Source of the DNA: an uncultured Caryophanales bacterium | GTDB taxonomy: Bacteria; Bacillota_I; Bacilli_A; RF39; UBA660 | DNA: 17,357 bases | NCBI GenBank assembly: GCA_947168625.1 | Contig: CAMVMQ010000010.1 | Location: 1-17,357 of the forward strand | Reading direction: 5' to 3' | In this document: one piece after another, positions 7,132-14,010 of the stretch | Numbering within the stretch: position 1 is the stretch's first letter | Layout of the letters: each line of letters opens with the position of its first letter | Notes under the pieces: generated by a model | Seen by the model: only the letters and a program-made list of their open reading frames with translations | Told to the model about the DNA's origin: nothing | Database searches by the model: none | Program-made: the position numbers and the translations under genes

Positions 7132-7867
7132 TTCTTTCTCCTCTCATTAAATCTTTATGTAATATTACTTCTACTCCATCAGGAAGATGGATATTACTAG
7201 AAAACCCCACTAGTACATTATGAATAATTCTTCCATCAATAGTTACAGACCTGGGTTTAACACACTTTAACAAAGAAGATGATGATGCTGTATGATATGG
7301 TACTAAAAGATACTTTTCACTATCAAAATACTTCATTGGAACAATAATAATTGGCCTCTTTTGATAAGGATCATATAAATTATTACCAGTATCTAAAAAA
7401 CCAACTAACGATACTCTTCTACTAGCAAAACATATGCAGACATCATAATAATTATGATAAGTATACTTAATCTTTTTTATTTCTTTTATATAAAGGATAA
7501 TAACTTCTACTGATATTATAATTATTACTAAATAGGTATAAAACTGATTACTAATCTTTATATTAAATAAGTAAATTAGTCCACCAAGTATAATACTAAG
7601 TAAATAAATATAAATGATATTTTTTATAGTATACTTTATATTCTTATATTTAAAACAAACTAAAGACATAAGAATAATACCAATTACCTCAATTAATATT
7701 ATATTTATACTAGTAAATAGGAGCAATGAAGATAATCCCCCTAAAAAAGAAGATATTATTATCCTAAAAGTACTAGTTCTTCTATTAAGAATAGCACTTA
7801 CTCCCATTAAAATAGTAGCATCCATAATAATATTAAAAATAAAAAATAAATCTAGATATATTTTCAT
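7124..7867 (-). CDS. spoIIGA: SpoIIGA, membrane aspartic protease that processes pro-sigma-E
   Basis: The product has 247 residues against about 309 in Bacillus subtilis. Residues 1-130 hold about five membrane segments. The soluble part carries Asp159-Thr160-Gly161-Asn162, the DTGN catalytic motif of this aspartic protease family, and a later LVPYHT and KPR segment typical of the family. SpoIIGA is activated by SpoIIR from the forespore and cuts the SigE pro-sequence at the septum. The only plausible start is ATG 7867; an in-frame stop lies just upstream. No Shine-Dalgarno site is present. The spacing from the promoter TATAAT predicts a leaderless message. Overlap with sigE on the downstream side fits coupled translation. 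Confidence 0.93.
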   Translation of the reverse strand: MKIYLDLFFIFNIIMDATILMGVSAILNRRTSTFRIIISSFLGGLSSLLLFTSINIILIEVIGIILMSLVCFKYKNIKYTIKNIIYIYLLSIILGGLIYLFNIKISNQFYTYLVIIIISVEVIILYIKEIKKIKYTYHNYYDVCICFASRRVSLVGFLDTGNNLYDPYQKRPIIIVPMKYFDSEKYLLVPYHTASSSSLLKCVKPRSVTIDGRIIHNVLVGFSSNIHLPDGVEVILHKDLMRGERNV

Positions 7868-7873
7868 AGATTT

Positions 7874-7907
7874 ATTATAAAAAAAAGAAGATAAAACTAA
7901 TGTCGAA
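7874..7907 (-). promoter_or_regulatory. Putative Spo0A-dependent spoIIG promoter with 0A box
   Basis: An exact Spo0A box, TGTCGAA on the plus strand (TTCGACA on the coding strand), lies at 7901-7907. TATAAT lies at 7879-7874, with 21 bp between TCGACA and the -10. The Bacillus spoIIG promoter is known for a long spacer of about 22 bp between -35 and -10 and for 0A boxes over the -35, so the layout matches. Only one box is obvious. The predicted start point is 7867, the A of the spoIIGA ATG. Confidence 0.72.
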
Positions 7908-7916
7908 ATATCTTCT
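7880..7916 (-). terminator. Terminator of the pilin gene, overlapping the spoIIG promoter
   Basis: AGAAGATA and TATCTTCT (minus-strand reading 7916-7909 and 7893-7886) form an eight-pair stem with a 15-nt loop, followed by eight T. The stem starts inside the pilin stop codon. Its loop holds the Spo0A box, and its T tract runs into the spoIIG -10. Confidence 0.75.
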
Positions 7917-8130
7917 ACTCAAACAATTTATTTTCATCACCTTTGCAATAACCGCCACCAACTTTATCGCCTTCAACATATTCTTTACCAGAAACATTAC
8001 AGCCCATCTTCGTAATAGCATCCTCAAGATAACCACCAAATATCTTAACTAATCCAATAACTAATACCGTAATCAGTGAAATAATAAGTACATATTCAAC
8101 AAGGGTTTGTCCCTTTCTATTCAGTTTCAT
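7915..8130 (-). CDS. Flp-type (class IVb) pilin-like protein
   Basis: The product has 71 residues. A short basic leader MKLNRKG ends in Gly7, followed by QTLVEY. This matches the Flp prepilin cleavage pattern G/XXXXEY exactly, with Glu at +5 and Tyr at +6. A hydrophobic helix (about 10-32) follows, then a hydrophilic tail with two cysteines (GCNV and GYCK) that could form a disulfide. Flp pilins need a TadV/CpaA-type prepilin peptidase and the Tad secretion machine. None of these genes lies in the window, so this is an orphan. GGAGG lies 9 nt before the ATG, and it has its own promoter and terminator. Its place next to spoIIGA may be incidental. Confidence 0.82.
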   Translation of the reverse strand: MKLNRKGQTLVEYVLIISLITVLVIGLVKIFGGYLEDAITKMGCNVSGKEYVEGDKVGGGYCKGDENKLFE

Positions 8131-8159
8131 ACATCAAAGCCTCCGTATCTTACATACTA

Positions 8160-8188
8160 ATTGTACCAAATTTTTATTCTTAATGCAA
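8160..8188 (-). promoter_or_regulatory. Sigma-A promoter of the pilin gene
   Basis: TTGCAT (8188-8183), a 17-bp spacer and TACAAT (8165-8160) lie on the minus strand. The start point would be about 22 nt before the ATG, leaving room for the GGAGG site. It lies between the pnp terminator and the pilin gene. Confidence 0.72.
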
Positions 8189-8253
8189 TAGTTATTTTTT
8201 AGTTTGCCGTTTTAGAAAAATACTGTATTTATAAAAGTACTTTCTTTATAAAC

Positions 8254-8280
8254 AAAAAAAGAAACTATTTTAATAGTTCC
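8254..8280 (-). terminator. Terminator of pnp
   Basis: GGAACTATT/AATAGTTTC (one G-U pair) form a stem on the minus strand that overlaps the last codons and stop of pnp. Seven T follow. The overlap with the stop codon is similar to that at the pilin gene. Confidence 0.78.
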
Positions 8281-10397
8281 TTTCTAGATAAGTTAAGTTT
8301 ACCCTTTTTATCATAGCCAGTAGCCTTAGCAGTTACTTCGTCTCCTACTTTAAACATATCACTAGGTTTCTCTACTCTCTTAGTATCAAGTTGTGATACA
8401 TGAATAAGGCCTTCACATCCAGGCCATAGTTCTACAAAGATACCAAAGTCTTCTACATCAACAACTTTTCCTGTATATATCTTACCTATTTCTACTTCTC
8501 TAGCAATATTCTTAATCCTTTCAGCCGTCTTATTAATAATATCTCTATCTGTATGATAAATTATAACTCTACCATCATCTTCAATATCAACTTTAACAGC
8601 ATTAATATCAGTAACAGTATTTACATTACTACATTCTAAGATAATCTTAGTAATCATCTCACCACCACGGCCAATAACATCTTTAATTTTATCTGGATTA
8701 ATAGTAAATGTTTCCATCTTAGGAGCATACTTAGATACTTCTTCTCTTGGTTTACTAATCTGTGCTTCAATCACATCAAGAATTTGCATTCTAGCTTTCT
8801 TCGCTTGAGCTAAAGCTTCTTTAAGAATTTGCTTATTGATACCATCAATTTTAATGTCCATTTGAAGAGCCGTAATACCATCACGAGTACCTGCCACTTT
8901 AAAATCCATATCTCCTAAATGATCTTCCATACCTTGAATATCTGTTAAAACAGTATAATCTTTTCCACTAGTAATAAGACCCATAGCAATACCCGCTACT
9001 GGTTTCTTAATAGGAACACCAGCAGCCATCAAAGCCATTGTTCCTGCACAAATCGTAGCCTGACTAGAAGAACCATTGCTCTCAAGTATTTCACTAACAA
9101 CTCTAACTGTATATGGAAATTCTTCTTCACTTGGAATAACATAAGATAAAGCTCTTTCTCCAAGTGCACCATGACCTATCTCTCTTCTTCCTGGAGCTCC
9201 GTATCTTCCTGTTTCTCCTACTGAGAAAGCTGGAAAATTATAATGAAGCATAAATCTCTTAGTATCTTCAATACCTAGTCCATCAAGAATTTGATGCTCT
9301 CCTAATGCACCCAAAGTAACTGTAGCAAGCGATTGTGTTTCCCCTCTCGTAAACAATGCCGAACCATGTGCTCTAGGTAAAAGATCAATATCAGTAGATA
9401 ATGGTCTAATTTCGTCCATTGCTCTTCCATCAGCTCTCGTTTTTTCCTTAACAACTATATTTCTAAACAAATCGTACTCTACCGAATGAAATATAAGTGC
9501 AACCTTAGTAAGTAATTCATTAAGTTCATTTTCCTTTATCTTATCTTCATTTTCTGCACGATATTTATTAATAATCTCTTCCTTTAAACTATCAATAGTA
9601 CCATACTTTTCTAGTTTATCTTTAATTCTTAAAGCATCATCTAATCTTTCTCTAATGTAAGAATCAACTTCACTTCGTAACTCATCACTTATCTCTAAGT
9701 GTTCATATTCCATCTTATCTTCGCCAATAGCATTAATAATCTCTTCTTCAAAAGAAATAAGTTTCTTAATAGCCTCATGACCAAATAATAGTGCTTCTAG
9801 CATATCATCTTCGCTAGCTTCTCTTGCTCCAGCCTCAACCATATTAATAGCATCACGAGTACCAGCTACAGTAAGATCAATATCAGACATTTCACTTTCA
9901 CTTACAGTTGGATTAATAATAAATTTACCATCTACTCTTCCTACCTTAACAGCAGCTACTGGACCATTAAAAGGTATTTTACTAATACAAGTACTTAAAG
10001 ATGCACCTAGTAAAGCAGTAAGTTCTGGCGAATTATCCTGATCTACTGATAACACCGTATTAACAATTTGAACTTCATTCTTAAAGTCTTCAGGGAATAG
10101 TGGTCTAAGTGGTCTATCAATCATACGAGCTGCTAATGTAGCAGCATCAGTTGGTTTACCCTCTCTCTTAATAAATCCTCCTGGTATTTTACCAACTGAA
10201 TATAACTTCTCTTGATATAATACCATAAGTGGAAAGAAATCTGATAAAAGATTAGCACTTTTTGATACCACAGCAGTACTAAGTACTACAGTATCCCCAT
10301 ATCTTACAAGTACTGCCCCATCAGCTTGCTTAGCAAGTTGTCCATTCTCTACAACAATCTTTCTTCCATAAAAATCTAATTCAAATCTTCTTTTCAT
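8265..10397 (-). CDS. pnp: Polyribonucleotide nucleotidyltransferase (PNPase)
   Basis: The product has 710 residues, the full family length. It degrades RNA 3' to 5' by phosphorolysis in the cytoplasm and takes part in RNA turnover. Two RNase PH cores lie at about 1-210 and 310-540, with a helical linker between them. The second core keeps VAGTRDGITALQMDIKIDG, with the two catalytic aspartates. A KH domain (about 555-610) has VIGRGGEMI in place of the common GKGG. An S1 domain (about 620-690) starts at GKIYTGKVVDVEDFGIFVEL. GGAGGT lies 6 nt before the ATG. A second, near-identical GAGGTAGAA lies just upstream, giving a tandem ribosome-site-like duplication. No promoter is obvious between rpsO and pnp, so it probably depends on read-through from rpsO. 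Confidence 0.97.
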   Translation of the reverse strand: MKRRFELDFYGRKIVVENGQLAKQADGAVLVRYGDTVVLSTAVVSKSANLLSDFFPLMVLYQEKLYSVGKIPGGFIKREGKPTDAATLAARMIDRPLRPLFPEDFKNEVQIVNTVLSVDQDNSPELTALLGASLSTCISKIPFNGPVAAVKVGRVDGKFIINPTVSESEMSDIDLTVAGTRDAINMVEAGAREASEDDMLEALLFGHEAIKKLISFEEEIINAIGEDKMEYEHLEISDELRSEVDSYIRERLDDALRIKDKLEKYGTIDSLKEEIINKYRAENEDKIKENELNELLTKVALIFHSVEYDLFRNIVVKEKTRADGRAMDEIRPLSTDIDLLPRAHGSALFTRGETQSLATVTLGALGEHQILDGLGIEDTKRFMLHYNFPAFSVGETGRYGAPGRREIGHGALGERALSYVIPSEEEFPYTVRVVSEILESNGSSSQATICAGTMALMAAGVPIKKPVAGIAMGLITSGKDYTVLTDIQGMEDHLGDMDFKVAGTRDGITALQMDIKIDGINKQILKEALAQAKKARMQILDVIEAQISKPREEVSKYAPKMETFTINPDKIKDVIGRGGEMITKIILECSNVNTVTDINAVKVDIEDDGRVIIYHTDRDIINKTAERIKNIAREVEIGKIYTGKVVDVEDFGIFVELWPGCEGLIHVSQLDTKRVEKPSDMFKVGDEVTAKATGYDKKGKLNLSRKELLK

Positions 10398-10443
10398 ATT
10401 CTACCTCCAATTTCTACCTCTAATACTTTGAACTATATTTTAA

Positions 10444-10465
10444 AGGCACTCAAAAAAGAGTGCCT
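10444..10465 (-). terminator. Hairpin between rpsO and pnp (attenuator or RNA processing site)
   Basis: AGGCACTC and GAGTGCCT pair perfectly over eight bases around a 6-nt loop, 9 nt after the rpsO stop. Only three T follow on the minus strand, so it should terminate poorly. A leaky terminator or processing hairpin that lets some transcripts continue into pnp would fit the layout seen in other bacteria. Confidence 0.6.
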
Positions 10466-10474
10466 ACTCATATA

Positions 10475-10744
10475 TTATTTTCTTAAGCCAAGTTTTTCAA
10501 CAACAGCTCTATATCTTTTAACATCTTTCTTTAAAAGATAATTTAATAAACTTCTTCTTTTACCAACTTTAATAAGTAAACCTCTCTTCGAGTGTTTATC
10601 TTGTTTGTTGTTTTTTAAATGCTCTGTTAAAGCCTCAATCTCTTTTGTAAGAATAGCTATTTGAACCTCTGGAGATCCAGTATCTTTTTCATCTCTTGCA
10701 AAAGTTTTAATTAATTTAGTTTTAACTTCTTTATTCAAAGCCAT
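10475..10744 (-). CDS. rpsO: Ribosomal protein S15
   Basis: The product has 89 residues, the usual length. It binds 16S rRNA early in assembly of the 30S central domain. Conserved stretches include ARDEKDTGSPEVQIAILT, LTEHLK, DKHSKRGL and GKRRSLLNYL. AAGGAGG lies 8 nt before the ATG. It has its own promoter and a leader of about 75 nt. It is followed by pnp, the common bacterial order. Confidence 0.97.
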   Translation of the reverse strand: MALNKEVKTKLIKTFARDEKDTGSPEVQIAILTKEIEALTEHLKNNKQDKHSKRGLLIKVGKRRSLLNYLLKKDVKRYRAVVEKLGLRK

Positions 10745-10820
10745 CTTTCATTCCTCCTTACATCAATTTCACCTTGTACCTAGTTACGGTAAGAGGCACC
10801 AATAACAAAGTTCAAGGAAC
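10745..10820 (-). promoter_or_regulatory. rpsO leader, possible S15 autoregulatory RNA
   Basis: From the predicted start point (about 10820) to the ATG there are about 75 nt. CCTTG (10817-10813) can pair with CAAGG (10776-10772), and inside it TACC (10791-10788) pairs with GGTA (10780-10777) around a 7-nt loop. This gives a branched fold next to the ribosome site. S15 often represses its own leader in bacteria, by several unrelated folds. The function here is inference. Confidence 0.45.
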
Positions 10821-10826
10821 ATATTA

Positions 10827-10855
10827 ATAATACAATAATTTTAATTATTTGTAAA
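10827..10855 (-). promoter_or_regulatory. Sigma-A promoter of rpsO
   Basis: TTTACA (10855-10850), a 17-bp spacer and TATTAT (10832-10827) lie on the minus strand. The promoter directly abuts the 3' end of the upstream unknown gene. Confidence 0.65.
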
Positions 10856-10858
10856 GAC

Positions 10859-11491
10859 TTATTTTATTTCTTTTCTCCTAATTTTTATTTTTTTATTATT
10901 AAGATAATCAGTCAAATAATTATAAATGTTTTTAATCTGATTCTTTATGTCATATACACTAAGTACATTTTTTTCTTTAGAAGATTCTTCATTCGTGGTA
11001 ATAATCCTAATATACTCTTTAACATAGAAACCAATACTATCAATAAATCTTTCACGAACTTTAACGTTATTTATACTATCAGTCATATCAATTTCTTTCT
11101 TTAACAAAGATAATATCTTATCATTAGATCTTTTAGTCATAGCATCTAAAATATTAAAGCTCCATAATACACTCTTTAATTCACATCCTAGGGCTTTTTC
11201 TTTATCAAGAATGATATTCATTGGAAATCCTTTACAAATTACATATTTACCATTTATTATATCTAATACATTTTTTTTATTACTTGTTAAATTATTATAA
11301 AAGAAATAATGATTCCCAGAAAGAACATCGTATCCCTCCATAGCATTATCAAGTGTTTCGCTTAATCTTTCCTCATAAATTATACACGAGCAGTCTTTCT
11401 TTTTCATCCATTGAGCTCCATTTTCATCACATCTAACATATCCCAAAAATCCAACATAAAGATTAGCAGTATCATAATATTTTTGTTTCAT
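10859..11491 (-). CDS. Unknown 210-residue cytoplasmic protein
   Basis: I do not recognise a family. From ATG 11491 the product has 210 residues. It has no signal peptide or membrane segment, five cysteines in the first 100 residues (including CSC near 34-36), a mixed strand/helix first half (LYVGFLGYVRCDENG) and a helical, lysine-rich second half ending KIRRKEIK. The frame stays open upstream to a GTG at 11581, which would add 30 residues. That stretch uses codons unlike the rest (CTC, GTC, AGG, GGG) and looks like structured RNA, so I favour the ATG. No Shine-Dalgarno site precedes the ATG; GAGAGGTG lies about 30 nt upstream. The stop directly precedes the rpsO promoter, and no terminator is seen between them. 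Confidence 0.65.
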   Translation of the reverse strand: MKQKYYDTANLYVGFLGYVRCDENGAQWMKKKDCSCIIYEERLSETLDNAMEGYDVLSGNHYFFYNNLTSNKKNVLDIINGKYVICKGFPMNIILDKEKALGCELKSVLWSFNILDAMTKRSNDKILSLLKKEIDMTDSINNVKVRERFIDSIGFYVKEYIRIITTNEESSKEKNVLSVYDIKNQIKNIYNYLTDYLNNKKIKIRRKEIK

Positions 11492-11586
11492 AAAGTCGTC
11501 GAGTAAACAAATCCCGACTACACCTCTCTTTCTACTCAGTGAGAGGTTTGTCTCATTACCCCTCACATAACCGGCGCACACTTCCT
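11492..11586 (-). ncRNA. Candidate structured leader RNA with two exclusive hairpins
   Basis: The stretch between the predicted start point (about 11586) and ATG 11491 is visibly richer in G and C than its surroundings, as RNA genes are in AT-rich genomes. One 8-pair stem is GUGAGGGG (11566-11559) with CCUCUCAC (11546-11539). A competing 7-pair stem is ACCUCUC (11547-11541) with GAGAGGU (11528-11522). Both need the same CCUCUC strand. A third stem, GUCGGG (11518-11513) with CUCGAC (11503-11498), ends just before the ATG. This looks like a switch, with GAGAGGU also resembling a ribosome site. I recognise no known riboswitch class. It could instead be coding sequence from GTG 11581. Confidence 0.45.
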
Positions 11587-11592
11587 AACTTC

Positions 11593-11621
11593 ATTTTATC
11601 ATTTCAATTAACAAAAGTCAA
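11593..11621 (-). promoter_or_regulatory. Sigma-A promoter of the leader RNA/unknown gene
   Basis: TTGACT (11621-11616), a 17-bp spacer and TAAAAT (11598-11593) lie on the minus strand. The predicted start point is about 11586, at the edge of the GC-rich leader. It lies 28 bp downstream of the ruvB stop. Confidence 0.7.
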
Positions 11622-11648
11622 AGAGAACAGTATATTTTATTCATATAA

Positions 11649-12635
11649 TTACTTTTCAATACCCAAATATTCATATGTTTTATCAGTTACCATTCTTCCC
11701 CTAGGGGTTCTCTTTAAATAACCCTGCTGCAAAAGGTAAGGCTCGTATACATCTTCGATTGTTGATGATTCTTCTCCAATTGATGAAGCAAGTGCTTCAA
11801 GGCCTACTGGTCCTCCATTAAATCTTTCAATAATAGCATTAAGTAAATTATAATCAGTTTCATCTAATCCTATTTTATCAACTTTTAATTTTTCTAAAGA
11901 ACTATCAAGTACTTCCTCGTTAATGATACCATCACCATTTACTAAAGCAAAGTCTCTAACTCTCTTAAATAACCTATTAGCAATTCTTGGAGTTCCTCTA
12001 CTTCTTTTAGCCAATACTCTAGCAGCATCATCAGTAATTGGTGTATTAAGAACTCTAGATGTTCTCTTAACAATTTGATATAACTCATCATCAGTATAAT
12101 AGTTAAGCTTTGAAATAATACCAAAACGATCTCTTAAAGGACTAGATAAATCTCCTGCTCTAGTAGTAGCTCCTACTAAAGTAAATTTAGGAAGATTAAT
12201 CTTAATATTTCGAGATGAACCTTCAGTACCAACAATAATATCAAGATAAAAATCTTCCATTGCCGGGTATAATACTTCTTCGACATATCTTGGTATACGA
12301 TGTATCTCATCAATAAATAAGACATCACCTTCTTCTAAGGTAGATAAAATAGCCGCTAAATCACCAGCCTTTTCAATTGATGGACCATTTGCAGTTTTAA
12401 TATTACTGCCAAGTTCATTAGCAATAATATAAGCAAGAGTTGTTTTACCAAGACCAGGAGGTCCATACAATAAGATATGGTCAAGAGAATCACCTCTCAT
12501 TAGAGCACTCTTGATAAATACTCTCAAGTTTTCTTTTATTTCCTTTTGACCTATATAATCATCTAAAGACTCTGGTCTAATATTAAGATCCCTATCCTCA
12601 TCAATTTCCCTATTTGTAACTATTCTTTCATCCAT
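11649..12635 (-). CDS. ruvB: Holliday junction branch migration helicase RuvB
   Basis: The product has 328 residues, near the family norm. It is the AAA+ motor that drives branch migration at Holliday junctions with RuvA. Walker A is GPPGLGKTT (58-66), Walker B is VLFIDE (105-110), the sensor 1 region is GATTRAGDL (155-163), and the arginine finger is Arg170 in PLRDRF. A winged-helix C-terminal domain ends with GYLKRTPRGRM. It begins 2 nt after the scpB stop with AAGGAGG about 7 nt upstream. ruvA is not in the window; in many genomes it precedes ruvB, so the link to scpAB is a rearranged order. No strong terminator follows. Confidence 0.97.
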   Translation of the reverse strand: MDERIVTNREIDEDRDLNIRPESLDDYIGQKEIKENLRVFIKSALMRGDSLDHILLYGPPGLGKTTLAYIIANELGSNIKTANGPSIEKAGDLAAILSTLEEGDVLFIDEIHRIPRYVEEVLYPAMEDFYLDIIVGTEGSSRNIKINLPKFTLVGATTRAGDLSSPLRDRFGIISKLNYYTDDELYQIVKRTSRVLNTPITDDAARVLAKRSRGTPRIANRLFKRVRDFALVNGDGIINEEVLDSSLEKLKVDKIGLDETDYNLLNAIIERFNGGPVGLEALASSIGEESSTIEDVYEPYLLQQGYLKRTPRGRMVTDKTYEYLGIEK

Positions 12636-12637
12636 TA

Positions 12638-13195
12638 CTATTCCTCCTTATATATTGAAGCATATAAATCTTTAGGACCACTTTCATCATCTTTTTCTAA
12701 AGATGATATATCAGGAAGTTCTTCCTTAGAAGAAAGACCAAAGTAATCTAAAAAGTCATCCGTAGTCTTATATAATATTGGTCTACCAGGAAGATCACTT
12801 TTACCGCATTCTTTAATTAAACCTTTAGCAAGTAATCTTCTTAAAACATAAGAAGAATCTACTCCTCTCAAAGTATCAATATTACCCCTAGTAATCGGTT
12901 CATTATAAACTATTATTGCAAGAACTTCAAGCGCTGCTTGAGATAACTTAGAAGTAAAAGAATCCTCAAGTAACTTCTTATAATATTCTTTATGTTCTTC
13001 ATTAGTAGTAAGTTTAATCGTATTACCTAAGAAATTAATTCTAAGCCCCCTATTATTATCAACATAATAATTCTTTAAATTATAAACAACCTCTTTAGCC
13101 TTATCTTCATCAATATCTAAAATATCTTCAATCTCTTTTAACGTTAAGCCAACATCGCCTTGAACATATAAAAGACCCTCTACTACTTCTTCCAT
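12638..13195 (-). CDS. scpB: Segregation and condensation protein B
   Basis: The product has 185 residues, normal for ScpB. It dimerises through winged-helix domains and binds ScpA to regulate the SMC complex that organises the chromosome. Family motifs visible are LSQAALEVLAIIVYNEPITRGNID and a GRPILYKTTDDFLDYFGL segment near the end. The ATG overlaps the scpA stop (TAATG), so the two are coupled. An acidic tail follows the second winged helix. Confidence 0.96.
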   Translation of the reverse strand: MEEVVEGLLYVQGDVGLTLKEIEDILDIDEDKAKEVVYNLKNYYVDNNRGLRINFLGNTIKLTTNEEHKEYYKKLLEDSFTSKLSQAALEVLAIIVYNEPITRGNIDTLRGVDSSYVLRRLLAKGLIKECGKSDLPGRPILYKTTDDFLDYFGLSSKEELPDISSLEKDDESGPKDLYASIYKEE

Positions 13196-13911
13196 TACTT
13201 ATCCCTCAATTCTATTAATATCTTATCAAAGTTCTTATCTTGGTTAATAACAATATCCTTTTCCTTAACCATTTCTAATACACCTAAAAAAGTAACAACG
13301 AGATAAGGCTTACTATATTCTTCAATTAACTCATCAAGATAAGCCTTTTTCTTCTCTTTTAAGATGCTCCTAATACCACTTTTTCTTTCTCTTACAGAAT
13401 ACTCTTTTTCAGTAATTGTTGTTTCAAGTGGTTTATCCAATTCTTGTCTATTAAGGAAAGACCTAAAAGCCTCAATTAAAACATCAATACTCTCTTCTTT
13501 TTCAACCCGTTTATCCGTATAATAACTAATTTTTTCTGGTCCCTTAATATAAATACTCTTTCTTTCTTCTTCCAATGATTTAAAAGTACCAGTAACCTCT
13601 TTATATTTTTCATAATCAAGCAGTCTATTAATTAATTTCTCTTTAGTAATCTCTTCACTATCTTCATCTTCATCTTTATCATTATCCTTAGGAAGTAAAC
13701 TCTTACTCTTTAAATACATAAGTTCCGCAGCTAAAACAAGATACTCAGAAGACACATTAATATCTAAATTATCTTCATTATTAATATACTCTAAATACCT
13801 ATCCGTAATAGAAGCGATATCAATGTCAAAAATATTTTCACTACCATCTTTAACTAAATGTAATAATAAATCCAAAGGTCCCTCGAAATTACTAAGTTTA
13901 ATATCATCCAT
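13195..13911 (-). CDS. scpA: Segregation and condensation protein A (kleisin)
   Basis: The product has 238 residues. It is the kleisin that bridges SMC heads in the condensin complex. The start NFEGPLDLLLHLV and the following FDIDIASITDRYLEYI and YLVLAAELMYLKSKSLLP are the family's N-terminal SMC-binding signature. A very acidic linker (KDNDKDEDEDSEE) lies near residue 85. The C-terminal winged helix ends the protein. The ribosome site is poor (GGTGG 7 nt upstream). It is first in the scpA-scpB-ruvB operon. Confidence 0.96.
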   Translation of the reverse strand: MDDIKLSNFEGPLDLLLHLVKDGSENIFDIDIASITDRYLEYINNEDNLDINVSSEYLVLAAELMYLKSKSLLPKDNDKDEDEDSEEITKEKLINRLLDYEKYKEVTGTFKSLEEERKSIYIKGPEKISYYTDKRVEKEESIDVLIEAFRSFLNRQELDKPLETTITEKEYSVRERKSGIRSILKEKKKAYLDELIEEYSKPYLVVTFLGVLEMVKEKDIVINQDKNFDKILIELRDK

Positions 13912-13945
13912 CTATAAACCACCATCCTAATAAACATCTAATTTC

Positions 13946-13974
13946 ATTATAAAGATAACTTAACTAATTGTCAA
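13946..13974 (-). promoter_or_regulatory. Consensus sigma-A promoter of scpA-scpB-ruvB
   Basis: Both hexamers are perfect: TTGACA (13974-13969) and TATAAT (13951-13946), 17 bp apart on the minus strand. The leader would be about 30 nt. Confidence 0.85.
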
Positions 13975-13992
13975 TTATCAATTTATCTTTAT
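13949..13992. repeat. 10-bp inverted repeat around the scpA promoter
   Basis: ATAAAGATAA (13949-13958) is the reverse complement of TTATCTTTAT (13983-13992), with 24 bp between them. The first arm overlaps the -10 and the second lies upstream of the -35. It could be a two-site operator, or chance in AT-rich DNA. Confidence 0.35.
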
Positions 13993-14010
13993 CATACAAA
14001 TGTATTATCT

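Noticed and set aside
7614..7880. Plus-strand frame opposite spoIIGA
   Set aside because: It is a low-complexity antisense shadow of membrane-segment codons.
11492..11581. GTGTGCGCC start resembling the 5' end of a group II intron
   Set aside because: No domain V, no reverse transcriptase and no 3' boundary were seen, and an open coding frame follows.
11539..11721. Plus-strand frame opposite ruvB end and the candidate leader RNA
   Set aside because: No ribosome site, and it crosses the end of ruvB and the promoter of the unknown gene.
12279..12285. TTCGACA (Spo0A-box-like) inside ruvB
   Set aside because: It lies in coding sequence for Val-Glu-Glu with no promoter elements nearby, so it is probably chance.
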